Below are positions 1-11,907 of a stretch of 64,000 nucleotides of DNA, piece by piece; the first letter of the stretch is position 1; each line of letters starts with the position of its first letter. The translations under genes and the position numbers were made by a program. Under the pieces are notes generated by a model. That model was not told the DNA's origin and made no database searches. It saw only the letters and a program-made list of their open reading frames with translations. The DNA is from Hymenopus coronatus (lineage: Eukaryota > Arthropoda > Insecta > Mantodea > Hymenopodidae): assembly GCA_030762935.1 (NCBI GenBank), contig CM060886.1:34457509-34521508 (forward strand), given 5' to 3'.

Positions 1-1021
1 ACGTGATTCTTGACGTTCTTGACATACTTCGTTCTCGGGGGGCTGAACATGCTTAAATTTCGGTTCCCAACGCCGTGAGTTTAAACCCGGTGGAGGGGGA
101 TGGACATTTTCGTGCGAAAAACACTGCATGGCTTCCTTCGGTGATTTACAACACTTAAAAGAACCTCAAGCCTTAAAGAGGCTGCGAACAAAATTAAGTG
201 CTCTGTCATGCCCAATTTAGAATAGAACGCTGAAAACCAAAGCAGTTAAATATCATCCATAAATAAAGAAACAAAACAAAAACTTTACATTCCTGCTTTT
301 GACAGGTGTCTTGCCGAATTTCGGTGCACATGACAGACATATTCCCATGTATGGCGTAACCAATCAGTAAGCAGTATTGGGTCACGATTGAGTTCCAATT
401 GGAAAGTCGTCTTCGCAGATTCTGAGACTGTATATAACGATCTGGCCTTCTTTGTTTACAATTGCTTCTTATAATTGTAATTTATGTCTTGATAAAAGGA
501 AATAAACACATAAATGAGCTCAACCAATAAGAACCATAAAATTAAAAACCTTGCCGTGCAGTTAGAAATTTGTACGAGACAGTTCAAGAAGGGAACTTAT
601 ATCATTATCTTTCCTTGCAGTCTCTCCAAAATACAAATGAATAAGTGTATTCCCTTGCCAGAAAATCTAAAGAATAAAGGACTTACTTGAAAATTATTTT
701 CACCTTTTTGTAAATACCATGCATGTCAAGCCTGCAAAATTGAGGTTGGATTTACTTTTAAAATATACCCGTGAAAAATAATAGCACTTCGGTAAACATT
801 CATTTATTTAACCAGTTATCAGTTGCAAATCACACCCAATTAAGATTCTTTGCAGCTAATTTTGGCTATGTTGGTTAAACATATTTGCCTGAGCAAGTGA
901 GACCAAAATGCAGCAGCATGCGGGAATTAGACTTTCTATTAAATGGGTAATTAATACAAAGGATATTTCCAAGCTGGAGTTAACATCAGGCTACTGAACA
1001 ATAATAAAACTACAACAAAAA
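1..1021. other. Unrecognised AT-rich sequence
   Basis: No convincing gene or repeat is seen. Bases 90-105 include a B-box-like string (GAGTTTAAACC) that could be the head of a very worn tRNA-derived SINE, but no matching A box was found. Confidence 0.3.
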
Positions 1022-1828
1022 ATCTGATGTGTTACATTTGCATGACTTTCTCTACATCTCTGCAATGACTTATTTTTAAAAAGCTTATGCTTCTATTTAC
1101 TTCCTACTAATCGAGAAAAAATTAGTAGAAATGGACTTATTACTTGCTTCCTTGTAAGTAGAAGCGAAATAAGGAAGTACCATAAGTTAAAATGATGGTC
1201 AAAGGTTGGTTGCTATGTGACTGAAGTTCCTTTTTTTGTATGGACACAAGTTCACAAAGTTCTGTATGAGAAAATTATAAGTTTTTTTTATAGCTGAAAC
1301 CAAAAACAAGGAATATCTCAAAAATAATCACCTCAACGAAAAAAATTGTATATAACATAAAGTGTGTGTTTTAAAGTGCTCTACATTTGTTGTGCGGTAA
1401 GTTTTTGTCCATCTCTTACGGTTTAGCAGTTATGCAAAATTCCGTAAAATTTACCCAGAATAAAGTAGTCTTCAGAGGCTATTTCCAGAAAATTCAAAAT
1501 ATAAATTCTATTTGTCAGGTAAATATCTTTAATATACGATATGTTAATCAAAATAGTTAGAGCCATTTTTGAGAAAATCAAAATGTTCGAAAAAAGTTCT
1601 ATGTAAAGGGTAGTTTGGGATGGGGGGATTTTTCTCAAAATCTTTGTGTCGCATCCCTGGGATATACTAAATTTAAATACCAATACCAATATTTTCGTAA
1701 AATACTCTTTTTGGATACAGGGGACCCTAAAGCATATCTTTCCGGTGAAATCTCGGTATCGAATTTTTTTGGTGGAGTGCAATACCTTCTCTATACACTA
1801 TGTACATAGTACGAATAGAGAAAGTAAA
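1022..1828 (-). mobile_element. FamA copy 1 (Helentron-like non-autonomous element), near full length
   Basis: This reference-quality copy shows the family's design. On the plus strand it opens with the hairpin end (CTGATGTG...CATG) and ACTTTCTCTAC near 1043. It closes with the palindrome ACTATGTACATAGT at 1797-1810 and an inverted motif worn to ATAGAGAAAGT. The body is AT-rich and has no coding potential; open frames inside it are chance. It ends about 57 bases before the candidate splice acceptor at 1885, so it lies in the putative upstream intron. The CA microsatellite seen in other copies is almost absent here. The Helentron-like label is inferred from structure. Confidence 0.85.
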
Positions 1829-1885
1829 AAGTTACTCTCACTTAGGACGTACAAAGGATATTTGTCCTGTATTTGTTCTTAACAG

Positions 1886-2114
1886 CCCTCAGCAAGATGA
1901 GCAGGTGTTTGGAAGACAAATGAACAGGCAGTTTTACAAGAGTGACTTGCTGTTAACAAACAATTCTAAGGTGTGTTTGAGGCACCATGCCAAATGTGAC
2001 ATTGACGCACTCGCGAGAAAACTTGATCGACTGGAGGCAAAAAGAGACGGTATCCTCAAAGAAGGAACATCTTGGATACACAACTATAGAGAATGGTTGG
2101 GCATGAACTTCTGA
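1886..2114 (+). CDS. Candidate 3'-terminal coding exon, product unknown
   Basis: The frame runs open for about 76 codons to a TGA at 2112-2114. It follows a good splice acceptor (TTTGTTCTTAACAG, ending at 1885); the exon would begin in the middle of a codon. The predicted tail is hydrophilic and helix-prone, with a central basic and acidic stretch (ALARKLDRLEAKRDGILKEG) and an aromatic end (WIHNYREWLGMNF). Its composition is clearly more protein-like and GC-richer than nearby sequence. An AATAAA polyadenylation signal lies near 2567. The open frame also extends back into the FamA copy upstream, but that part reads the repeat's end and is not likely coding. I do not recognise the family. It could be a real last exon of a small gene whose other exons lie upstream of this window, or an old pseudogene. 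Confidence 0.45.
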
Positions 2115-2573
2115 TCTTAGGTACGCGCAAAGGAAGAAGAGAATGAACCAGGTCCGATGAAATCTGACTCAGCAACCGGCATACGTCGCAACTGATTTCA
2201 CAAATGAATTATGGCAAATCAAAATACAGATCTCGTTTGATTGATAAACATCTATGGGCGCAGCAGAAAATCCGCTGTCGAAGGTAAAGATGATGACGAG
2301 TACTCAACTCGAAGGTCGGTCAATAATCGGGACGGAATTGTGTGAAAGAACCTGTCCTTGGCGTTTAGATAAGGATGATACCGCAATGGTGTTGCCATTC
2401 CGCTTCAGCGAGGGAGAAATGATACCCTGAATGGAACCCGGCAGAGTCACTACGCTAACGGGTCGGACATCAAAGGTTAATCAGATTTTAGCGAAGTAAG
2501 CAAATGTAAAAGAATATATTTAAAAATACAATGTGTATTATTTTACCGTAGTCTAAATTATATAAAATAAATC
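2115..2573 (+). other. Possible 3' UTR with polyadenylation signal
   Basis: Sequence after the candidate stop codon stays GC-richer than the surroundings until about 2490. It then becomes AT-rich and carries AATAAA near 2567. This is what a 3' UTR of the exon at 1886-2114 would look like. No frame in it looks coding. Confidence 0.3.
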
Positions 2574-3613
2574 ACTTGTCTGTTTCTCTATCTACCATTT
2601 CGTTTCAAACTATGTGGTGTTAGTCGTCTTTGAGAGTTGTATGTTCGGTGTCTCCATTTTCTGATGAAGAAGATAAAAACACTTATTTAGTATAAACATA
2701 AACTACTCTTGATTTCCAATCAAAAAGGATAATGATCTATGTAGAATAAATAATTCAAATTCTAGCCTATATATTAACAACTGTTTGCATATACCTAATA
2801 TAGGTAATGGTTTCCTAAACCACACTTCGTATTAAAAAAAATCGTACTATATTAATTTTAAACGTGTTTCAGAACGTTATAACTGAAAGATGACGTGAAA
2901 CTATCAGACTCTCATCCAAAGCTTTTGTAAAATCAATGTGTGTAACGAATGAATACTATAGCGGTTTACATTAAAAGGAGAAACATGAATAATCCCTTCT
3001 AGCTGCAGAGTGTAATATGTAAAATCTTCAACATTCACCTTAGCTTTTGCAGCAAAGTCAGGATCGTAACGTGGAAAGCATTGTTACCATGAGTGCGCTC
3101 CCGATGCGATATAGAAAATCCACATATTAAGCATACTTTGTCATTTTACGTCATTGTTAATGCTGCGCTCTAAGCTGGTAGGTATGACCTATGTGAAATG
3201 AAACCAAGAGTTAATTGCTTACATAGAAATCAACATGTAGTTTGCCAACATGAAACCAGTCGTAAATTTCCGTGGATGAATCCTACAAAATTGACCATCT
3301 TTCTCGTGGCAATACTATAGGAAACCTTTTGCAGCTGAAACCCTTAATTCGTAGCAGAGAATAGATCAAGTTAGGAATAGCAAACTCGCACTAAACCTCC
3401 ATACATATCATTTATCACCAAATGACCTATGTGTCAAATTCAGACTGCAACCTGCGCATTTCATACATATGAGAAATTTGACCAAAAACTATGAGAAATT
3501 AGAAAAACCTTTTTATGATAAAATATCAATATGATTCTAAACATTAGGAAAATTATCGTTTTTCCACTTGGCGAGGTTTAACTACCAATTATCTGAAACA
3601 ATTAATGGACAAA
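2574..3613. other. Unrecognised AT-rich sequence
   Basis: No gene, SINE or FamA similarity is seen. Confidence 0.3.
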
Positions 3614-3885
3614 CTGCCACCGTGGTCGAGTGGTTATCGAGCCGACTTCTCATCCAGAGATCCCGCGTTCGATTCTCGGCAGGGGCTGGCAATTTTTCTT
3701 TAGCCAGAATTATTCCCTATCCCCCAAAGACTCTGGAAGTATGTGTGCCGGAGTGAATATGTGTGTGTTTGAGGAAAATAAAATGCCTTAAACCAAACGT
3801 AAATGCACCTATAGACAACGAGTTGTTTCAAGTGCAAAGCCTCTGATAAGACCTTAGATGTTAAAGGGGGCTTTATAAATGAAAT
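3614..3885 (+). mobile_element. tRNA-derived SINE, type S1
   Basis: A tRNA-like head carries a Pol III A box (TGGTCGAGTGG near 3624) and a B box (GTTCGATTC near 3666). A body follows with the string TTCCCTATCCCCCAAAGACTCTGG. The tail includes GACCTTAGATGTTAAAGGGG. The whole unit recurs in inverted orientation at about 21.9-22.2 kb, which shows it is a dispersed retroposon rather than a tRNA gene. Confidence 0.8.
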
Positions 3886-5012
3886 AATATAAAAAATGGC
3901 ACATGCTCAAATGTAAACTTTTTTTCTTGCAAAAGTTTTTAAACACTTTTCCATGCTCAAAATGCTCCACACGGAGCAATTCTTTACTATTTTTCTTCAA
4001 AAATGTTTTATTTCCTCCCAAAACTATATAAAAGGAAATGGTTATATTAATTTTTAGAAACGAAGCTCATATTTTGAGAAATAAATTATTAAATTTTCAA
4101 AAACCAAAAGGTCTGTATGGAATGTAAGTTTTTGAACAATAATTGGGGATCTTCTGTTTCACTTCTCATTCCCGTCATTTTCCGAGCGCACTTCAGCCTA
4201 AGGCTGTATTGTTTAAGACCAACCCACTATACCTGCATCCCTTAAAAGCCATATAGTCTTCTAACGGGATGGATGCTACTTTTTTGGCTTCTATAAATTA
4301 CCCAAAACATTGTATCTCCTGTGAGGCCTTGGCATAGGATATGTTTCAGTCTCTTTCCTGCACAATCTGGTTTATATTACCCTGATACTTCCCTATTGTA
4401 TTAAGATGTTTTTTCACAGGAGCATTTCCTTGAGTAAAACAGTAATTGCTCTCAGCTGAATTCTACTACATTTTACTAGACTTTCAGCTCTATTCTAACA
4501 TGATTCCCTAACAAATATCTTATCATGTCTGTTCTCCGGGTTTTTAAATCAAGAGTTGTAAATTTCTCTTCTGGACCAGTTTTTAATGACTCTAATTGAA
4601 TTTCTAGATGTTCCTAGAGCCGGCTCTGGTCCAATAAATTGTAAAGTTGATCCTTGTCTGAAAGGTTCATCAGCTTTGTAATTAGGGTCAATATACTAAA
4701 TTTGATATTATAAACTGTTTAATTTCTTATAACATAAATTTCTAATGTAAATTGAGACCGTTATTTAGCTTCCCTTAAAAACTATAATTAGATATTAATG
4801 ATTTATCAATGTAAAGCTAAAAGAGTACAATTGTATGTATTTAACAGAGTAAATTCAGCTGGAGAAGAAATACAAAGCTGACGCCAAGAGAGTAGAAGGG
4901 GGTGAGAAGCGATTTTGTTAGAAAGGTTTCTTGTGTCCAGTCACGTACAATCGAGTTACGACGGGGGTAAACCTTAAAATCCGGAAGACAGTAATTCTTC
5001 ATTGTACAGGGC
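3886..5012. other. Unrecognised AT-rich sequence
   Basis: No supported gene or repeat. Confidence 0.3.
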
Positions 5013-5013
5013 A

Positions 5014-5495
5014 TGTCATGTGAGGGATGCAGTGCAACCTGGGAAGAGAAAATTGACTTTTGGGTAATATTTACGTCAATCGCGCGGCCTTTCTGTCCAA
5101 TCAGAAAGAGGCCGCCATTACGGTATTTTTAGTATATAAAGAGCCCAAGAAGTCATATCGGGGCTGTTTGTTGATATCTACTGTATGGTGTCTGTCGCTG
5201 TCATGCTGTCGGTCGTCGGGCTGAACGTAACTTCTTCACACAAAGTTAAGCACGCTAACTTGTAACGAAAGCTTAGTAGTCTCCAGCGCTCTAAGTGTCT
5301 TTAAAGTTAGTGATGTGTGTTAAAGTATATTGTACAAGTATATTGTATTGCAGAATTAAGGAAGAAGAAGCAAATATAATGACGTGTGATCAGCCAAGTG
5401 TTAAAGTTCAAGCAAGTGTTAAAGTTAGCATAATTGTAAAGCAAAAGTGCCTGTCTCGTCTCTTCTAGAAAGAAATAAACTCCAGGAAAGTTACA
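5014..5495 (+). promoter_or_regulatory. LTR-like or Pol II promoter-like block
   Basis: A CCAAT box (CCAATCAG near 5098) sits in the loop of a GC-rich hairpin whose arms are near 5084-5094 and 5102-5115. A strong TATA box (TATATAAAGAG) follows at 5133-5143. A GC-rich leader of about 330 bases comes next, then AATAAA at 5474-5479. Together these form a compact U3-R-U5-like unit that could start with TGT near 5014 and end with ACA near 5495. Strings resembling a retroelement primer-binding region (GGCACCCAACGT near 5741 and GGCGTCCCAAATG near 5772) lie further downstream. No matching second LTR or pol gene is present, so it may be a solo or truncated LTR. A host promoter is the alternative. Confidence 0.4.
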
Positions 5496-5820
5496 TAAGT
5501 TTTAATTATTATAAGATCACTCCCTGAACTACCCTCATTAGCTGCATCACCCCGAGAGAGTCAACAATCGTGCAGGCTGAGCAACACCTAGGCAAAATTC
5601 AACGGTAGTAGATTCACCTCACCAGGTACATGGGTCTACTCATAGGTAGTGGAGTGAGTCTTGCCAACGTCTTCAATCTGAGCTCAAAGCAGAGAACTCA
5701 GCATCTGGTGTTTTGAGTTTGGGGATAAGGCCACTGCACAGGGCACCCAACGTCTGAGCTCACCACATAAGGCGTCCCAAATGTGGTGCAAAACGATAAC
5801 ACCGCAAAATATTTTAAAAA
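5496..5820 (+). other. Sequence downstream of the LTR-like block
   Basis: About 325 bases of moderate GC content with no open frame. Two primer-binding-site-like strings near 5741 and 5772 suggest leftover retroelement leader, but the boundaries are not clear. Confidence 0.25.
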
Positions 5821-5821
5821 T

Positions 5822-6616
5822 TCTGATGTGTTCCATCCACATGACTTTCTCTACATCTCTGCAACAAATTATTGTTAGAAAGCTTAATCATCTATTTACT
5901 TCCTGCTAATCGAGAAAAAATTAGCAGAAATAGTCTATTGCTTGCTTCCTTGTAAGTAAAAGCGAAATAAGGGAGTACCATAGGTTAAAGTGATTGTCAA
6001 AAGCTGGTTGCTATGTGACTGAAGTTCCTTTGTTTGTATGGACCGGAGCTGACAAATTCCTATATGAGAAAAGAATAAGTTTTTTAAAAGCTGAAACCAA
6101 CAACAAGGAATATCTCAAAAATCATCAACTCCCCGTAAAAATATATATATATAACCTAAAAATGTGTTTTAACGTGCTCTACATTTTTAGAGTGGTAAGT
6201 TTTTGTCCACCTCTTACGGTTTAGCAGTTATGCAAAATTCCGTAAAATTCAGCCAGAATAAAGTAGTCTTCAGAGGCTATTCTCAGAAAATTTGAAAATA
6301 TATTTTATTTGTCAAGTAAATATCTTTAATATACTATATTTTAATCAAAATCGTTAGAGCCCTTTTTGAGAAAATCAAAATTTCCGAAAAAAAATGTTCC
6401 ATGTAAAGGGTAGTTGGTCTGGGGGATTTCTTTTTCAAAATATTAGTGTCGCGTACCTGGAAGATATTAAACTAGTTTGGTATTTTACCAATTTTTCGTT
6501 TCTGAATTATCGTATTCACAGACCCACGGACACATACAAGCACCTTTTTCTATTTTTGGGTAGCTTGCAATACCTTCTCTGTACACTATGTACATGGTAC
6601 GTGTAGAGAAAGTAAA
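5822..6616 (-). mobile_element. FamA copy 2, internally deleted near the microsatellite
   Basis: Both termini are present (hairpin end at 5824, GTAGAGAAAGT at 6602). The stretch between the CA-rich tract and the palindromic end is shortened: the usual conserved string CGGTGAAATCTCGGTATCG is missing. It belongs to sequence class 1. Confidence 0.85.
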
Positions 6617-7240
6617 AATGTATCACATGGCTCATTTGTATTAGAGGAATGAATTTAGATAATAAAAATTATTCTTTAACTAACCACGCAAGCTAAAATT
6701 TTTATACATGACAAAAATATCCCTATTATTATGTATAAGTCGTATAAATTTGAGTAACATATCTTACATATTTGGATGTTCCAAACCTCATAGATGTATC
6801 GCCTTAAGTACAGCTAGTTACTGAATTACGATTTTCATTTATTATTTACTCGTTGAATCTTCTACTTTTGTCAGTTCTAATTTTTCCGTGGAAGAAAAAA
6901 TACTCCGAAAGAATCTAATATGTATATAAATACTGTCTCTAATTGAGACATTTAAACTGTTACAATGAATTACAGCTACATTTAATGTTTATTGTATTCG
7001 CTTGCTGCAGAAGAAACTACAGACAACTATAAATCATATAACAAAGTTCAGCGTAATCTGGTAGCTGCACGGTGTAGTTTACATTTCTATTAGCATAGCT
7101 AATGTATTGTTGAAGAGGCAGAGCTCGTCGGCATGGGATGATGTTCACAGAGAAACCTAGATACCTATATTTTTATGTCCTTCGATCTTCCCAGCTATGA
7201 GATAAGTCACTCATGCTAACTACAGACTGAAAGTTAATAA
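6617..7240. other. Unrecognised AT-rich sequence
   Basis: No supported gene or repeat. Confidence 0.3.
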
Positions 7241-7245
7241 AAGCA

Positions 7246-7440
7246 ATGGCATTCTCTGGAGTGCAACTTACTGCATTTTATATAGGATGTTTAAAAAGAA
7301 CTTTGGACGAAACAGGAAATGGGGATATTTGGAAGGACAGTCAGGCAGGCGAGAAAGAGTGCTGGAAAAGAGTTAGATTGAGAATCGAAGATATGGAAAG
7401 ACAGGAAATAATTGGTAGTTTCAACTCCAAAAGTTAACTA
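7246..7440 (+). pseudogene. Possible retroelement ORF fragment
   Basis: A 63-codon open frame contains ECWKRVRLRIEDMERQE, a pattern reminiscent of short segments in insect non-LTR retrotransposon ORFs (WKxVxxRIxDIERQ). It starts and stops abruptly with no continuing similarity on either side. A chance open frame is a real alternative. Confidence 0.25.
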
Positions 7441-7630
7441 TGTATATACATACGGAACTTAAAACGATATGGGGGAGAGAAAAGTATGTGGATGTTTGTA
7501 ACAAACCAATATGCATGGGCAAAGACTTAGGGGAAGGAGCAAACCAAGGTAAATATCTATTCTGTAATAAGTCTGCTCTAATCTACCAAATGAAATTATA
7601 GATAAAAGGATGTTAAGAGCTAAATGAAAA

Positions 7631-7853
7631 ACTCTGATGTGTTCCATTCATATGACTTTCTCTACATCTCTGCAACAAATTATTCTAATAATTCATCTAA
7701 TCGAGACAAAATTAGCAGAAATAGTCTTATTACTTGCTTCCTTGTTAGTAGAAGCGAAATAAGGGAGTACCATAGGTTAAAGTGAAAGCCAGAAGCTGAT
7801 TGCTATGTCACTGAAGTTCCTTTGTTCACTATGTACATAGAGAAAGTAAAAAA
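7631..7853 (-). mobile_element. FamA copy 3, miniature deletion derivative (about 220 bp)
   Basis: The hairpin-side terminal ~195 bases are intact and class 1. They join directly, after TTCCTTTGTTC, to the last ~25 bases of the other end (ACTATGTACATAGAGAAAGT). Both subterminal motifs are therefore kept while about 600 internal bases are gone. Confidence 0.85.
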
Positions 7854-8840
7854 AGTTTAACAGGAATAGGAAAATATTTAAGTGTAGTAAGAAGTAGATG
7901 GATGAGGCAAATTAGAAATAAGGAATAGGAAGAAACGTAGATCGGTGAAAGGACGAAGTAAATAGGACACGATAACGAGGTAACCTTGGTGTTGGATTCT
8001 ATGGGTTCTCAGAAATGTAGCCACTCAGTGAAGTGAGAAAATGAGTTGTAAAAAGTAAAATGTAGGGCTAGAATTTAAGTATTACAGAATTGTAGGGGAA
8101 TTAAACCATGTACTGATTGAAGTGAAATAAATACAAATACATACATATACAGGTGTTAATAAGAAAGAAGACAAATGTTATGTTAATAGCTGCGGCATGA
8201 AAATAATAACAAAAGGTATTGCGTAATATAGTGCTAACACTTCGTTTTATAGCTAGTTGATAACCTGATTTCTCCTCAAAAGAGGACGATTAAATGATAT
8301 TGTCAATTTTTATCGCACCTATCTTGAGACGAGTAAATTCATTCCATTGGACTGAATGTTTTAGGGGACACAGCAATTGTCAGATCCTCCTAAATTATAC
8401 TGTGGTCCATTAAAGAAAGCATATTATTGGAAGCCATGCGCTTGCTATAAGGTAACTTATGTGGTTCATGCATGATGGATGTACAGCTCATTTCAGCCTT
8501 AAAACACATTGGTATTGGATTTTCCTGGAATATGGTTTGTTTGAGGACAATCCATTCTACACACAAAATTACTTAATTTGAATTATCTACCTGACGATAT
8601 ATAGTGAATGGCGTGTATTAGGAAAGTTGACTTTGAGATCCTTAAGAAGTATAGTCTATATAATTCCTGTCAAACTCATACAATCTACATAATTTGGTGT
8701 GTTAGAGAGGGAAACTCTAAATGAGTGTCTGCGACATATTTTCAGTCATAAACTTTAAAATTATTGCTAATCTGAAAAAAGAGGATTCGTATATGATCCG
8801 ATCAAGTAGCAAAGGAAATGGACTATAGAGACGTACATTA
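7854..8840. other. Unrecognised sequence
   Basis: No supported gene. The string AATAAATACAAATACATACATAT near 8130-8152 looks like the 3' tail of a Jockey-like LINE, but no LINE coding remnant was found beside it. Confidence 0.25.
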
Positions 8841-9088
8841 GGCAGTGACCGAGTGGTTAGACCACTCGCCTCTCACCTAGACTGCCTGGGTTCGATCCCA
8901 AGTGACCGCATGTGAGATTTGTGGTGGACAAAGCGCGCAGGAGTGGGATTTCTCCGAGAACTCCGATAAAACCCGTCGTCGCATTCCACCGGTGCTCCAC
9001 CTTCATTCCATGTATCATCAAGGTCATCGCTTTCGGTGCCATGCTAGTAAAAGCGGGCCTTAAACACTATCAACAACAGCAATAAAAT
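8841..9088 (+). mobile_element. tRNA-derived SINE, type S2, copy a
   Basis: The head has an A box (GTGACCGAGTGG) and a B box (GGTTCGATCCC near 8889). The body holds the family strings TGTGGTGGACAAAGCG, CGGTGCTCCA and CGGTGCCAT, and the element ends in GCAATAAAA. Three further copies lie in this window. Confidence 0.85.
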
Positions 9089-11064
9089 AGATCATGAACT
9101 ATTGTCCCATTACTTAAGGTATTCTCAGAGAATTTGATGAAAAATATTTCCAGAATAGGTAATGGAAAACCCATCAATGCTAGAAAGGGAGAAAAGGTCT
9201 TAATGACCATATTAATCGAGATATATGGCAACCTTGAGATGTGATTAAAATAATTGAAACAAGAGATGCACACTAAGCTTAATGAGGAAAAGCATTTGCG
9301 GATTGTAGAGAAGTACGTGAATAATTTGTTATACTTTTATTTCATAAGTACTAATGCAGAGTGAAATGAGGTATCGATCCATTTCAGTGAAAAAACATTT
9401 TATATTGATACCAATACAGTGACTGTAAAACCTAATTTATAAACAAATTATTCCACATGGCCACCTTGAACTCGCATACGCACTCCTGAAGTCTGCGCAC
9501 TGAAACACTTCTAGAATCTGAGTTTTGATTTAAATTCCGCTTGCTTAATGCTCTCCTTTAATGGAGTTTATTTTGACTTAGTACTGATTTTGGTACCTCC
9601 ATGCATTCTGGTTGATGCTTTTGGGCTTTTGATTTCATCATCACTCTTTGCACAATTTGAACCAGCACACTGGGCCTACCGAAACACTTCTCATCCTGCA
9701 TACTACCCACGGTCTCAAAATTTTGAACCAGTAGGCTTATGTTAGCCTTAGTGGGATCGAATTAGTGAACTTTTCTTACAAAGTCCGCCAGAACCTACTT
9801 GTAAGGTAATCCCCTCACAGGCGCAGTTTTCATAGAAATGGATTCACAGGGTCACAACATGCAATACAGCGTAGCATTGAGGGCACGTGAACGTCACGGA
9901 AAGGAGTTGCAAATATTGTGGTATGACCTTTGACCAGTGTCGTATTGCCTACCCAGCCCTCTCCCAGCTCCGCTGGTTTTGTGGTTGAGTACGCGCGTTT
10001 ACTCCAGTTAAGACGTGTAGAGTTGGAACATCCTGCTGTATAACCTCTTGTGGAAAAGCAATTGTAAATGACATTTCTGTCATCTTGAGGAAGAAATTGA
10101 ATAAGAAATTGTGTTTTGTGCGTAATATAAAACTATTACTGCAGACACATGGTGTTTTGACAAAGTTATGAAAACATATTTGGTAGTGCTTAAAAGGCGC
10201 ATATAGAAAATAATGAGTTCCACATAAGAAAGCGCTGGCGAAGAAATAATGCTAGGAAGAGAAATAACTTACCTGGTGAATAGAATGAGATTAAATTAAT
10301 TGCTAAGAGATGTTCTGAAGGAATAATGAATGGAGAAATGCTTTAAGATAAAAAGTTGGCATATGATAGGCAGCAGTAAGACTAATGTTTCAAATGCGGA
10401 GAGGAGAATGAAAACGAAAAAGGAGGAGAATGGAGGAGCAGGGTATGAACGCAGGGACTAGTTCTGAGTAATGAACTACGATTATTTATGTTAATAGGTA
10501 ACATGTATTAGGAATACCTGCTATGAATTTTCAATGAAAATTGTTTCTTATTCTATGTTACGTCTTGCTGTAATTTATGGCGAAAAGGAAATAAAGAAAG
10601 GATCATCAGACATGCTGCACAAGTGTGATGTTGCGCCTTGAAGAAGCACATACAGCGGACTAAAATGCTAATGTTGATCGATGTGCGACTGCAGCTCGGG
10701 AACCACGCGATGCCAACAAGCTCCTTAGCATTAACCATCACATTTGCTCAAAAATAAATAAAATAAATTTAATTAATGAATTTGAATCAAACTAGGATAC
10801 GTCCATTGAGTTTCTATCAGCTTCTTTCCTTTCATCTCTGTCTTTGTTTCTCTTTTATACTTCCGTTGTTAGAAAGAAGGTTGCTATTACTGGTGTTTAT
10901 AATTGAAATGCAATTCTTATTTTATCTCCATCTAATGTTGAACATGTCATGCAATATTCATTCCCCACAGAGTCACAAATGGAATGGCTGAGAGACCTTC
11001 ACGTAACTCTCTTTAGTACTGAAAACTCCACTTTTGTTGACGAGCCGGTTGTGACGATTAAAAA
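9089..11064. other. Unrecognised sequence
   Basis: About 2 kb without a supported gene. Short open frames here have no recognisable motifs. Bases 10,200-10,470 are purine-rich with fragments that could be a decayed retroelement frame, but I cannot support a boundary. Confidence 0.25.
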
Positions 11065-11907
11065 TCTTATGTGTTCCATTCACATGTCTTTCTCTACATC
11101 TCTGCAACAAATTATTGTTGGAAAGCTTATGTTTCTATTTACTTCATGCTAATCGAGAAAAAAATTAGCAGAAATATTCTTATTACTTGCCTCCTTGTAA
11201 GTAAAAGAGAAATAAGGGAGTATCATAGGTTAAGGTGATAGTCAAAAGCTGATTTCTATGTGACTGAAGTTCCTTTGTTTGTATGGACAGGAGTTGACAA
11301 ATTCCTGTATGAGAAAAGTATAAGCTTTTCAACGCTGAAACCAAAAACTCCACGACAAAATGTATAGGTATAACATAAATTGTGTGTTTTAACGTGCTCT
11401 ACATTTTCTGTGTGGTAAGTTTTTGTCAATCTCTTTCGGTTTAGCAGTTATGCAAAATTCCGTAAAATTCATCCAGAATAAAGTAGTCTTCAGAGGCTAT
11501 TCCCAGAAAACTCAAGATAAACATTTCATTTGGCATGTAAATGTCTTAAATATAAGAGATATTAATCAAAATCGTTAGAACCATTTTTGAGAAAATCAAC
11601 ATTTTCGAAATTTTTTCCATGTAAAGGATAGTTGGGGTGGGGGGATTTTCTTGAAAATCTTCGTGCCGCATCCCTGGAAGATACCAAACTTAAATGCCAA
11701 GTTTGGTATTCAACGCTCTTTTCGTTTTCGAGCTATGCTGTCCACATGCAACGCATACACACTCGAACATGTTTGTAAAAATGCCTTTTTTGGATTCAGG
11801 GGGACCCAAAACATGTATTTCCGGTGAAATCTCGGTATCAAATTTTTGGGTGGAATGCAATACCTTTTCTATATACTATGTACATAGTACGCGTAGAGAA
11901 AGTAAAA
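11065..11907 (-). mobile_element. FamA copy 4, full length, half of an inverted pair
   Basis: Both ends are present: the hairpin end near 11067 and GTAGAGAAAGT at 11892. It is class 1 and abuts FamA copy 5 in the opposite orientation with no spacer. Confidence 0.9.

Noticed and set aside
3616..3690. Functional tRNA gene at the S1 head
   Set aside because: The same head and non-tRNA body occur at 22 kb, so it is a SINE.
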